Source of the DNA: Scleromatobacter sp038243995
GTDB lineage: Bacteria > Pseudomonadota > Gammaproteobacteria > Burkholderiales > Burkholderiaceae_C
Reading direction: 5' to 3'
DNA length: 64,000 nt
Assembly: GCA_038243995.1 (NCBI GenBank)
Contig: JBBRTV010000005.1
Span: 62,001 to 126,000, forward strand
The translations under genes and the position numbers were made by a program. A model generated the notes under the pieces. The model searched no databases. It saw only the letters and a program-made list of their open reading frames with translations, and was not told the origin of the DNA. Shown here one piece after another: positions 9,280 through 17,804 of this stretch. Each line of letters starts with the position of its first letter. Position 1 is the first letter of the stretch.

Positions 9280-10797
9280 TCAGGCCGATTGCGATTGCGA
9301 TTGACTGGCGGACGTCGGTGGGGCTTCCTGCGCGCCGGCCGAGGCCTGCGCCTGCGCCGGGCCGTCGGCCTCGAGCACCCAGGTATCCTTCGTGCCGCCG
9401 CCCTGGCTGCTGTTGACGACGAGCGAGCCCGCCTTCAGCGCGACGCGGGTCAGGCCGCCCGGCACCATCTGCACCGTCTTGCCCGAGAGAACGAACGGAC
9501 GCAGGTCGATGTGGCGCGGCGCGATGCCGGACTCGACGAAGGTCGGACAGGTCGACAGGCTCAGCGTCGGCTGCGCAATGTAGTTGTTCGGGTTGGCGAC
9601 CAGCTGGGCGCGGAACGATTCGATCTCGCCCTGCGTCGCCGCCGGGCCGACCAGCATGCCATAGCCGCCGGCTCCGTGCACTTCCTTGACGACCAGCTCG
9701 GCGAGGTGGGCGAGCACGTAAGACAGCTCCTTGGGGTCGCGGCACTGGTAGGTCGGCACGTTCTTCAGGATGGGCTGTTCGCCGAGGTAGAACTCGATCA
9801 TCTTAGGCACGTACGGATAGATCGACTTGTCGTCCGCCACGCCGGTGCCGATGGCGTTCGACAGCGTGACGTTGCCGGCCTTGTAGGCGCGCAGCAGCCC
9901 GGCGCAGCCGAGTGTCGAGTCTTTGCGGAAGACTTCGGGGTCGAGGAAGTCGTCGTCCACCCGGCGATAGATCACGTCGACGCGCTTGGGGCCTTGGGTG
10001 GTCCGCATGAAGACGTAGTCGTCCTTGACGAACAGGTCCTGGCCCTCGACGAGTTCGACACCCATCTGCTGCGCCAGGAACGCATGCTCGAAATAGGCCG
10101 AGTTGTACATGCCGGGGGTCAGCACGACGACGGTCGGGTCGTTGCTGCCGCCCGGGGCGACGCTGCGCAGCGTCTCGAGGAGCAGGTCGGGATAGTGGGC
10201 GACCGGGGCCACGCGGTGCATGGAGAACAGCTCGGGGAACAGCCGCATCATCATCTTGCGGTTCTCGAGCATGTAGGAGACGCCGCTGGGCACGCGCAGG
10301 TTGTCTTCGAGCACGTAGTAGCTGCCCGAGCCGTCGGCATTGCCGGCGCGCACGATGTCGATGCCCGAAATGTGCGAATACACGCCGCCCGGCACGTCGA
10401 CGCCCACCATCTCCTTGCGAAACTGGGCATTCGTCATCACCTGCTCGGCGGGAACGATGCCGGCCTTGATGATGTCCTGGTCATGGTAGACGTCGTGGAT
10501 GAAACGATTCAGCGCCATGACGCGCTGGCGCAGGCCCTTTTCCATCTCACGCCACTCGTTGGAGGGGATGACCCGCGGAATCTGGTCGAACGGGATCAGC
10601 CGCTCCAGGCCCTCGCCTGCATCCTTGTCTCCATAGACCGCGAACGTGATGCCGACCCGCCGGAAGATCAATTCCGCCTCGTTGCGCCGGTCGCGCATCA
10701 GGTCGGCCGGCTGGCGATCCAGCCAGCGTGCGTAGTCTTGGTAGTGCGCGCGCACCGCGTTACCCGCGGCGTGCATTTCATCGAAGGACGAATTCAT
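9280..10797 (-). CDS. Circularly permuted type-2 ATP-grasp protein
   Basis: 505 aa, first gene of the operon. The ATP-grasp motifs look intact: YYVLEDNLRVPSGVSYMLEN at 160-179, VVLTPGMYNSAYFEHAFLA near 224-242, YRRVDDDFLDPEVFRKDS near 277-294, SNAIGTGVADDKSIYPYVP at 313-331, and the glycine loop VVKEVHGAGGYGMLVGP at 369-385. It is therefore the likely active ligase, joining an amino group to a carboxylate with ATP. The acceptor and donor are unknown. The C-terminus ends in a disordered tail with three SQ repeats. It starts 24 bp from the end of comEC, which lies upstream on the same strand, so comEC read-through or a promoter inside comEC must drive it. No convincing promoter is seen in the 24 bp. 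Confidence 0.9.
   Translation of the reverse strand: MNSSFDEMHAAGNAVRAHYQDYARWLDRQPADLMRDRRNEAELIFRRVGITFAVYGDKDAGEGLERLIPFDQIPRVIPSNEWREMEKGLRQRVMALNRFIHDVYHDQDIIKAGIVPAEQVMTNAQFRKEMVGVDVPGGVYSHISGIDIVRAGNADGSGSYYVLEDNLRVPSGVSYMLENRKMMMRLFPELFSMHRVAPVAHYPDLLLETLRSVAPGGSNDPTVVVLTPGMYNSAYFEHAFLAQQMGVELVEGQDLFVKDDYVFMRTTQGPKRVDVIYRRVDDDFLDPEVFRKDSTLGCAGLLRAYKAGNVTLSNAIGTGVADDKSIYPYVPKMIEFYLGEQPILKNVPTYQCRDPKELSYVLAHLAELVVKEVHGAGGYGMLVGPAATQGEIESFRAQLVANPNNYIAQPTLSLSTCPTFVESGIAPRHIDLRPFVLSGKTVQMVPGGLTRVALKAGSLVVNSSQGGGTKDTWVLEADGPAQAQASAGAQEAPPTSASQSQSQSA
9286..9306. repeat. Short 6-bp repeat coding for a Ser-Gln tail
   Basis: Three and a half copies of a cgattg-type unit sit just before the stop codon of the ATP-grasp gene and encode SQSQSQS. 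It uses the same dipeptide and nearly the same codons as the repeat at 1712-1754 in the last enzyme gene of this operon. Confidence 0.75.
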
Positions 10798-10821
10798 GGC
10801 GAGCTTGGGCTCCCTCCAGCT

Positions 10822-13794
10822 TCACGGCGCCGCGCCGCGCGGCGTCCCGTTCGATTCAATAGCAACATCCGATCCAGCGCGAATCGCCGTCGAGCGAAAG
10901 TGGATCCGGGCCGGCGGCGGCGGTTGCGCCGTTCCCTGCCAGGACCAGTATCGACGACGCACCGCCCGCGTGCAAACAGCCGTTTCGCCAACCCATATCC
11001 ACGCACCACATTGATCCGTGCGCACCAACGGGATGCGATGCGCCCGGTAACGTGCAACGACCCCGGGCGCCGGATGGCCATACCGGCTGCGGTAGCCCAC
11101 CTGGATGACAGCCAGCTGCGGGTGGACAGCTTCGAGGAAGGCCTCCGTGGACGAGGTATGGCTGCCGTGATGGGGCACAAGCAGTACGTCGCTCGCGAGG
11201 GCGGCAGCGGCGCGGGCGACCAGCGCGGCTTCCTGCGGCGCCTCGATGTCACCCGTCAGCAGCGCGCTGCGGCCCTCGGCGTCGACGATGCGCAATACGC
11301 AACTGAGCGCGTTGGTCTTCGCGTCGCGGCGATAGTCGGCGAGTTGCGGATGCAGCATGCGGAAGGCAACGCCGTCCCACTCCCAGTGCTGCGGGGAGGC
11401 GCAAGGCGTGTGCGGCAACGGGTTGGCACGCAGCGGGTTGCGCGCATCCAGGGAGCTGCGCATCGACGCGACCGGCATCCGGTCGATGAGGGACTGCGCG
11501 CCGCCGACATGATCGGCGTCCGCGTGGCTGAGCACCAGGACGTCGATCCGCGACTCCCCCCGCGCCTGCAACAGCGGCAGGAGCATGCGCCGCCCGGCGT
11601 CGTTGCCTTCGCCGAAACGGGGGCCGGTATCGAACAGCAGGAGGTGGTCGTGCGTGCGCACCAGCACCGCGGTGCCCTGGCCGACGTCGGCGGCGACCAG
11701 CGCGAAGCGCCCGGGCGGCGGCCGCTCCACCGGCGGTGCGAGCAGCGGCAACAGAAGGGGAAGGCCCCGCAGGCGAACGCGCCACGGAATCGGCAGCATC
11801 AGTACCGCACCGCCGACCAGCCCCGCGAGCAGCGCCCAGGCAGGCGCGGTCGCGACATGCACGCTGGCGAACGACCACCGGCTCAGCCCGGCCAGCAGCC
11901 AAAGCAGAGGCCGCAACGCCAGCGCGGCGAGCTGCCACAGCGGCGGCGCTGCGATGCCCAGCAAGGTCAACGGCGTGACGACAAGGGTGATCCAGGGCTC
12001 GGCAACGAGGTTGGCCAGCAAGCCTACCAGCGACACTTGCTGGAACGCGACCAGGGTCAGCGGCGCGAGGCCGATGCTCGCGACGACCTGGGCGCGCGCG
12101 CCGCCGCGCAACCCGGCGCCCAGCGCGCGCAATGCCCGGGTCGCGATGGCCGCGAGAAGCCTGCCGGCGCGGCGGCAGACCGCCAGCGGAGCGGACGCCG
12201 CCGCCCGGGGCGTGGCGGCGGCCAGCGCATGTCCGGTCATGGGCGACCCGAGAGCGCGGGCGGGCGGCGGTTGGTCGCGGTCGACGGCCACCGCCACCCG
12301 CGCCGGCTCCGACATCATCAGCAGCCCGACCGCCGCGAACGACAGCCAGAACCCCGGCTGCAGCAAGGCCCAGGGATCGAGCAAGGTCACCGGAAACATG
12401 GCCGTCAGGGCGACGAGGGTCGGCGGCCAGTTCAGGCCGAAGCCGCGCAAGGCCGCCCCCGCCCCCAGCATGACGACGGTACGTTGCGCAGGCACACCCC
12501 AGCCCGCCAGCAGCGCATAGAGCCAGGCGACCAGCACCCCGCCCCAGCGTGCCGCCAACGGCGCGGGCAGGCACAGGGCCGCGCGCTCGGAGCGCCTCCA
12601 CAGCGATCCGACGGCGCGGCCTCCCAACCACGCGAGCATGGTGATGTGCAGTCCGGAGATCGACATCAAGTGGGCGACGCCGGTCGCGCGAAACACTTCC
12701 CAACCCGCACCATCGATGGCGGCCTGGTCGCCGACCGCGAGCGCGGCCAGGGCGCCGGCGGCCTGCGCATCCGCCGGCGACGCAGCGCCGGCCAGCAGCA
12801 GGCGATCGCGCACCCATTGCCGCGTGTTCTCGATCGGGGCCCAGCGCTGGCCCAGCAGAACCCCGTTGCCGCGCACGACGCCGGTCGCGCGCAAGTTCTG
12901 GTCGAACAACCACAACTCGGCATCGAAGCCGTCGGGGTTCATCGCGCCATGCGGCAGCCGCAGCCTGACCGGAATGCGCCAGCGCTGCCCGGCGCGCAGC
13001 GGCACGGGCGCGGCGGCGATCGCCCGGTCGTCGCGCTGGTTGCGGCCCCACGCGAGCCAGACCCGCGAGGGGACGCGCGGTGACGCGCCCGCAGGCGTGG
13101 GGAAGGTGTCGTCCGCTGGCCCGGCGTCGCTCGCATCATCGGCTTCGCCGATGTCTGCCACGCCGTCCATCCCATCGGCCCGGGACGATATCGCGGAGGC
13201 GCCGGACCGGTGGTCGTCCGCCGGAGGCATCGCCCTTGTCGCGGCGGTTGGGGTTGCGGTTGCAGCTAGGCGATTCGGCTCGCCCTCCCCGCGTCCGGCG
13301 AGCGGGGCGGCGATCGCCACCGCGGGCCGCGTCGAGCCCGCCGCCGCGGCGAGCGCCGCGAGCCGTTTCACCTGCGGCGCCGTCATGGGCAGGGCGCGCG
13401 CCGACTCCACGACGAATGCGGCCTGTTCACCGTCCTCGGTGAGCTGCGGCATCTCGTCGACGACCCCGACCAGTTCGATGTCGCACCCCTCCCATTCGGG
13501 GGCCAGCGCATCGGACAGCCGCACATCGGCGCGCCAGCCCGCGAACGCGAAGCCCAGCACCGCGGCGGCCGCCAGCGCCAGCACCAGCGCCCGCGACGAG
13601 GCCCGCCGACGCGCCCGCAACGAGGCCCAGGCGCCCGCCAGGCCGGCAGCCAGCAGCACTTGATAGGCCGCGCCCGGCCAGAGGGCCTGCTGCTGCAGTT
13701 GCACGCCGATGCCGGCCACCCAGGCGAGCACGAGCGCGACCCACCGCCAGGCGCCGCCGGCCGGGTTGAGGGTTGCGGTGCGCGCTTCGTACAT
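10822..13794 (-). CDS. comEC: DNA internalization competence protein ComEC/Rec2
   Basis: 990 aa when started at MYEARTATLN; a longer frame upstream is basic and unsupported. Order: N-terminal membrane segments and an OB-like DUF4131 region (about 20-340), the polytopic Competence domain with GVAHLMSISGLHITMLAWL, and a C-terminal metallo-beta-lactamase-like domain with VLVLSHADADHVGG and LLTGDIEAPQE. ComEC is the inner-membrane channel that brings single-stranded DNA into the cell during transformation. The protein is longer than the usual 750-850 aa because of a low-complexity insert (about residues 150-243, Ala/Asp/Pro-rich) inside the OB-like region. A second Ala/Arg-rich stretch lies between membrane segments. 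No other competence gene is nearby. It is divergent from the NIPSNAP gene. Confidence 0.93.
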   Translation of the reverse strand: MYEARTATLNPAGGAWRWVALVLAWVAGIGVQLQQQALWPGAAYQVLLAAGLAGAWASLRARRRASSRALVLALAAAAVLGFAFAGWRADVRLSDALAPEWEGCDIELVGVVDEMPQLTEDGEQAAFVVESARALPMTAPQVKRLAALAAAAGSTRPAVAIAAPLAGRGEGEPNRLAATATPTAATRAMPPADDHRSGASAISSRADGMDGVADIGEADDASDAGPADDTFPTPAGASPRVPSRVWLAWGRNQRDDRAIAAAPVPLRAGQRWRIPVRLRLPHGAMNPDGFDAELWLFDQNLRATGVVRGNGVLLGQRWAPIENTRQWVRDRLLLAGAASPADAQAAGALAALAVGDQAAIDGAGWEVFRATGVAHLMSISGLHITMLAWLGGRAVGSLWRRSERAALCLPAPLAARWGGVLVAWLYALLAGWGVPAQRTVVMLGAGAALRGFGLNWPPTLVALTAMFPVTLLDPWALLQPGFWLSFAAVGLLMMSEPARVAVAVDRDQPPPARALGSPMTGHALAAATPRAAASAPLAVCRRAGRLLAAIATRALRALGAGLRGGARAQVVASIGLAPLTLVAFQQVSLVGLLANLVAEPWITLVVTPLTLLGIAAPPLWQLAALALRPLLWLLAGLSRWSFASVHVATAPAWALLAGLVGGAVLMLPIPWRVRLRGLPLLLPLLAPPVERPPPGRFALVAADVGQGTAVLVRTHDHLLLFDTGPRFGEGNDAGRRMLLPLLQARGESRIDVLVLSHADADHVGGAQSLIDRMPVASMRSSLDARNPLRANPLPHTPCASPQHWEWDGVAFRMLHPQLADYRRDAKTNALSCVLRIVDAEGRSALLTGDIEAPQEAALVARAAAALASDVLLVPHHGSHTSSTEAFLEAVHPQLAVIQVGYRSRYGHPAPGVVARYRAHRIPLVRTDQCGAWIWVGETAVCTRAVRRRYWSWQGTAQPPPPARIHFRSTAIRAGSDVAIESNGTPRGAAP

Positions 13795-14038
13795 GGAACC
13801 CAGTCTAGGAATGCATGCCGCCACCCGCGGCGAGCGAAAGGCGCGGTTTCGACGCCATCGGCGCCGCACGCGGATTTCCCGCGGTTCGGTACCGCGAAAC
13901 CACACGCGCGATCGCCAACGCCGCCGGGGACGAAGTCGCGCCCCGCAAGCGGCGACCCGACCCGACGCTTCGTTCCGTACCGAATCGTCCCGCCCCCGAG
14001 GCGCCGCACACTGACCCATCGACCACGGACACACCGCC

Positions 14039-14392
14039 ATGACCCTCACCTGCTTCATCCGCTACGAGATCGATCCGTTCAAGCGCGAGCTCTTCCGTCA
14101 ATACGCCGAACACTGGGGCCGCATCATTCCGCGTTGCGGCGGCCACCTGATCGGTTACTTCCTGCCCGGCGAAGGCACGAACTACGAGGCCTGGGGGCTG
14201 ATTTCCTTCACCAACCTGGCGGCCTACGAGGCCTACCGCCAGCGCCTGAAGGAGGACGGCGAAGGGCGCGCCAACTTCGAGTTCGCGCGCAGCGAGCGCT
14301 TCATCCTGCGGGAGGAGCGCACGTTCACCGAAGTGGTCGCCGCGACCTGGTCGCGCGCCCCGGTCTACAGTGAGGCCCACAGCCCCGCCTGA
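14039..14392 (+). CDS. NIPSNAP family protein
   Basis: 117 aa, a single ferredoxin-like (dimeric alpha/beta barrel) domain. MTLTCFIRYEIDPFKRELFRQ followed by WGRIIPRCGGHLIGYFLP and YEAWGLISFTNLAAYEAYR is the NIPSNAP pattern; the length is normal for the single-domain bacterial form. These proteins have no settled biochemical role. It is 35 bp upstream of an ArsR-type regulator on the same strand, so the two probably form a small operon. The start ATG has no strong Shine-Dalgarno, but it is the only start that keeps the conserved N-terminus. Confidence 0.85.
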   Translation: MTLTCFIRYEIDPFKRELFRQYAEHWGRIIPRCGGHLIGYFLPGEGTNYEAWGLISFTNLAAYEAYRQRLKEDGEGRANFEFARSERFILREERTFTEVVAATWSRAPVYSEAHSPA

Positions 14393-14427
14393 TCGCCGCA
14401 CCGCCGCCCCTGCCGCTGCCCCTTCCC

Positions 14428-15168
14428 ATGACCGCCCCGCGCCCCGTCTCCCGCACCGTCGCGCCTGCACACCCCGCCCGGCACGAGCCCCGTCTCGCGC
14501 GCGTGGCGGCGTTGGTGGCCGACCCCACGCGCGCGCGCATGCTCGCCTACCTGCTCGCGGGCGAATGCGCGAGCGCCGGCGAACTCGCGCGCACGGCGAC
14601 GATCGGCGCTGCGACGGCGAGCGCGCACCTGGCCAAGCTGGTCGACGCCGGGCTGCTGGCCTGCGAGCCGCGCGGGCGCCATCGCTATTTCCGCATCGCG
14701 GACGCCGACGTCGCGCATGCGCTGGAGGCCCTGGCGATGGTCGCCGAGCGATCGGCGCACGACCGCAGCTGGTCGGCGCCGGCGCGGCTGCGCCTGCGCG
14801 AGGCGCGCTGCTGCTACGGCCACCTGGCCGGCAGGCGGGGCGTTGCGCTGCTGAACCAGATGCTCGCGCGCGGCTGGCTGGTGGCAGCGGAAGACGAGTA
14901 CGCACTCACCCCCGCCGGAACATTGGGGCTGGCGGCGCTGGGCTTCGCCGCGGGGCCCGGGCTCACCAGCGGCGCGCGCCGCATCGCCTACCCCTGCCTC
15001 GACTGGTCCGAGCGCCGCGACCACCTCGCCGGCAAGCTCGCGAGCGGCCTGCTGGCGCATTTCATCGCGCAGGGCTGGTTGCGCCGCATCGGCGCGGAGC
15101 GGGCACTCGAACTGACGCCGCCCGGCCGACAGGCGCTCGCGACCTTGCTGGAGTCGACGACGAACTGA
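14428..15168 (+). CDS. ArsR-type winged-helix transcriptional regulator
   Basis: 246 aa. The N-terminal half is an ArsR-like wHTH: ALVADPTRARMLAYLLAGE, GELARTATIGAATASAHLAK (recognition helix) and GLLACEPRGRHRYFRIAD (wing). The extra C-terminal half contains ARCCYGHLAGRRGVALL, a variant of the CYDHLAG motif seen in a subgroup of long ArsR-type regulators. The metal-site cysteine motif ELCVCDL of classical ArsR is absent, so metal sensing is not indicated. The gene follows the NIPSNAP gene by 35 bp. A perfect 8-bp inverted repeat lies 75 bp after its stop and could be an operator, but this is untested. Confidence 0.82.
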   Translation: MTAPRPVSRTVAPAHPARHEPRLARVAALVADPTRARMLAYLLAGECASAGELARTATIGAATASAHLAKLVDAGLLACEPRGRHRYFRIADADVAHALEALAMVAERSAHDRSWSAPARLRLREARCCYGHLAGRRGVALLNQMLARGWLVAAEDEYALTPAGTLGLAALGFAAGPGLTSGARRIAYPCLDWSERRDHLAGKLASGLLAHFIAQGWLRRIGAERALELTPPGRQALATLLESTTN

Positions 15169-15242
15169 GAAGCCGTGAATGGGCGCGGCGGCCGGCACGC
15201 CCGGCGACGGAACCAAACGCGCTCGCGCGGCACTGAACAAGG

Positions 15243-15264
15243 CACGGTGCCAGGGTGCACCGTG
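15243..15264. promoter_or_regulatory. Perfect 8-bp inverted repeat before ridA
   Basis: CACGGTGC at 15243-15250 and GCACCGTG at 15257-15264 form a perfect inverted repeat with a 6-base loop. TAGGAT, a possible -10, follows at 15265-15270. There is no T-run, so it is a weak terminator candidate; an operator for a dimeric regulator such as the adjacent ArsR-type protein fits better. This is inference. Confidence 0.45.
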
Positions 15265-15341
15265 TAGGATCACCGCCCGGCTGCGCCGCGGCGCCCTGCC
15301 GCCGCAGCCATGCCAGCCCCTATCCCACGGAGAAATGAACC

Positions 15342-15803
15342 ATGTCGGTCGATGCCCGCCTGCACGCCCTCGGAATCGAATTGCAGCCGCTCGCGATTCC
15401 CGTGGCCGCCTACCTGCCTTTTGTCCAGACGGGCAACCTGGTCTTCCTCTCAGGCCACATCGCCAAGAAAGACGGCAAACCCTGGGTCGGCCAGCTGGGC
15501 CTGACCATGACGACCGAGGAAGGCAAGGCTGCCGCGCGCGCGATCGCGATCGACCTGATGGGCACCCTGAAGGCCGCGGCCGGGGGCGACCTCGGCCGCG
15601 TGCGGCGCATCGTGAAGGTGATGAGCCTGGTCAACAGCACGCCCACGTTCACCGAACAGCACCTGGTCACCAACGGCTGCTCCGAGTTGCTGGGCGAGAT
15701 CTTCGGCAATGCCGGCCAGCATGCGCGCAGCGCCTTCGGCGTGGCGCAGATCCCGATGGGGGCCTGTGTCGAGATCGAGCTGATCGCCGAGCTCGGCGCA
15801 TGA
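15342..15803 (+). CDS. RidA family protein
   Basis: 153 aa, the YjgF/YER057c/UK114 trimer fold: QTGNLVFLSGHIAKKDGKPW, ALNLMGTLKAA-like helix (IDLMGTLKAAAGGDLGRVRR), and GVAQIPMGACVEIELIAELG at the end. The canonical RidA arginine that binds the imine substrate (PxARxxV) is replaced here in SAFGVAQIPMG, where no Arg is visible. This points to the RidA-like subgroups rather than classical enamine/imine deaminase. A GGAGA site precedes the ATG. The stop overlaps the dsbB start by 4 bp. Confidence 0.88.
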   Translation: MSVDARLHALGIELQPLAIPVAAYLPFVQTGNLVFLSGHIAKKDGKPWVGQLGLTMTTEEGKAAARAIAIDLMGTLKAAAGGDLGRVRRIVKVMSLVNSTPTFTEQHLVTNGCSELLGEIFGNAGQHARSAFGVAQIPMGACVEIELIAELGA

Positions 15804-16300
15804 GGATCCGGATCAGGATCGCGCAGGTTCTCGCCGCCGTGGCGCTGCTGGCGCTCGCCGCGCTGGCGGCCGCGGTGGTCGCGCAGTACGTGTTCGACAT
15901 GCAGCCCTGTCCGTGGTGCGTGCTGCAGCGCTTCATCTACATCCTGGTCGCGGTGTTCGCGCTCGCCGGTGCGTTCTTCACCGACCGGACGCGCCGCGTG
16001 GCGATCGGGCTCGCGCTGCTGGCGGCGCTCTCGGGCATCGGCGCCGCGCTGTGGCAACAGCTCTACGCCGTCAACCAGCTGTCGTGCGATCTCACCTTTG
16101 CCGAGCGCATCACCACCGGCCTGCACCTCGATCGCCTGTTCCCGCAGCTGTTCATCGCCTATGCGTCCTGCGCCGACGCGGCCGTCAACGTCATCGGCGT
16201 GCCGTTCGCGGTGTGGAGCTGCACGATGTACGTGGTGCTGGCGCTGTTGCTCGCCTGGTCGCTGCGCACGTCGGCCCGGTCGGCGCGCGCGCGCTACTGA
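15800..16300 (+). CDS. dsbB: Disulfide bond formation protein B
   Basis: 166 aa, four membrane segments. The first periplasmic loop has CPWC (Cys41 and Cys44) in QPCPWCVLQRFIYI. The second has SCDLTFAE and ASCADA, supplying the second cysteine pair. DsbB reoxidises the periplasmic oxidase DsbA and passes electrons to quinone. The start overlaps the RidA stop (ATGA), an arrangement that implies one transcript. No dsbA is in the window. A longer frame upstream is a shadow of the RidA gene. Confidence 0.93.
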   Translation: MRIRIRIAQVLAAVALLALAALAAAVVAQYVFDMQPCPWCVLQRFIYILVAVFALAGAFFTDRTRRVAIGLALLAALSGIGAALWQQLYAVNQLSCDLTFAERITTGLHLDRLFPQLFIAYASCADAAVNVIGVPFAVWSCTMYVVLALLLAWSLRTSARSARARY

Positions 16301-16315
16301 TCGTCGCGTCGCCTC

Positions 16316-17614
16316 GTGAATCCCGGCACGTACTACGCGGCGTCCGCCGGCCCGGCGCCGGAACAGCCGGCGCCTGGCGGCCGCCTCGACGCCGACGTCT
16401 GCATCGTCGGCGCGGGCTTCGCCGGGCTCGCGACGGCGATCGGCCTGATCGAGCGCGGCGTGCGCGATGTCGTCGTCGTCGAGGCCGAGACGGTCGGCCA
16501 CGGCGCCTCCGGCCGCAATGGCGGTTTCGTGTTCGGCGGCTTCAGCCTCGACTGCGCGCGCCTGCTCGAGCAGCAGGGCCCCGACCGTGCCCGCGCGATG
16601 TACGACCTGACCCGCCAGGCCGTCGGCACCATCCGCCGCCGCATCGCGCAACACGGCATCGCCTGCGAGGCCGTGGAGGGCGGCGTGCTGCTCGTGAACT
16701 GGTTCGACGACGACGCGATCCTGCGCCGCAGGCAAGAGCTGATGGCGCGTCACTTCGACGTGCACTGGCAGTTGCTGGCACCGGAAGACGTCCGCGCCTA
16801 CACCCGCTCCGCGCGCTACCACGGCGGCCTGCTCGAACCCGACGCCTTCCACTTCCATCCATTGAAGTACGCGCGCGGCCTGGCACGGGTCATCGAGCGC
16901 GACGGCGGGCGCATCCACGAGCACGCGCGGGTCGAGCGCATCGTGGCGCGCGACGGCAAGGTCGATGGCCGCGGCCACGAAGTGCACACGCGGTCGCCCG
17001 AAGGCAGCGCCGGCGTCGTCCACGCGCGCCACGTCGTGATAGCGGGCGGCGGCTACCTGCGCGGCCTGTCGGCGCCGCTCGAACGCGCGATGTTGCCGAT
17101 CGCCACCTACGTGATGGCGACCGAACCGCTCGGCGAGGCGCTCAGGGCCTCGATTCCGGGCAACGCGGCGATCTACGATACGCGCTTCTCGTTCGACTAC
17201 TACCGTGCCCTGCCCGACACACGCATCCTCTGGGGCGGCCGGATTTCCATCCTCGATCGCCCGGCACGCCCCATCGCGCGCCTGCTCAAGCGCGATCTCT
17301 GCAAGGTGTATCCCGAACTGCGCGACGCCAAGGTCGACTACGCCTGGGGCGGCCTGATGAGCTACGCACGCCACGAAATGCCGCAGATCGGGCGCTTGCC
17401 CGACGGCACCTGGCACGCCCTTGGCTTCGGAGGTCACGGAGTCGGCCCGACCACCGCGGCCGGCGAGCTCCTCGCCGACGCCATCGCCGCCGGGCGCCCG
17501 CTGCCCGAGGGCTTCGCGGACTACGGCCTCGACCGGGTCTGGGGCGGCGCCGGCATGCTGGCGGCGCAGGCGAAGTACAACTGGTTCGAGTTCAAGGACT
17601 GGTTGAGCGAGTAG
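16316..17614 (+). CDS. FAD-dependent amine/amino acid oxidoreductase (DAO family)
   Basis: 432 aa with a GTG start 15 bp after the dsbB stop. DADVCIVGAGFAGLATAIGL at about 26-45 is the dinucleotide-binding GxGxxG motif, VVVVEAE follows at the end of beta-2, and GASGRNGGFV is the usual FAD-loop of this family. The C-terminal end, GFGGHGVGPTTAAGELLADA, binds the flavin too. The overall pattern resembles gamma-glutamylputrescine oxidase and other DadA-type oxidases, so a primary or secondary amine substrate is likely; the exact one cannot be told from sequence. RidA proteins commonly clear imines released by such oxidases, which makes the ridA-dsbB-oxidase cluster plausible. Confidence 0.85.
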   Translation: MNPGTYYAASAGPAPEQPAPGGRLDADVCIVGAGFAGLATAIGLIERGVRDVVVVEAETVGHGASGRNGGFVFGGFSLDCARLLEQQGPDRARAMYDLTRQAVGTIRRRIAQHGIACEAVEGGVLLVNWFDDDAILRRRQELMARHFDVHWQLLAPEDVRAYTRSARYHGGLLEPDAFHFHPLKYARGLARVIERDGGRIHEHARVERIVARDGKVDGRGHEVHTRSPEGSAGVVHARHVVIAGGGYLRGLSAPLERAMLPIATYVMATEPLGEALRASIPGNAAIYDTRFSFDYYRALPDTRILWGGRISILDRPARPIARLLKRDLCKVYPELRDAKVDYAWGGLMSYARHEMPQIGRLPDGTWHALGFGGHGVGPTTAAGELLADAIAAGRPLPEGFADYGLDRVWGGAGMLAAQAKYNWFEFKDWLSE

Positions 17615-17804
17615 GTGCCCGCGGCGGCCGATCGGGCATCGCGCGACGCCCTCGCCGTGGTGGCCGCGCCTCCGCCGGCGACTCGCGCCGCGCCGGATCT
17701 ATTCCCGCACACCTGGGGATATCCGGTCGGATCGCGTCCTCATAGCATCCCCTCGCGGTCACGCGGCCCTTTCCGGGCGCGGCCGATTCGAAAAGGGAAT
17801 CCAG

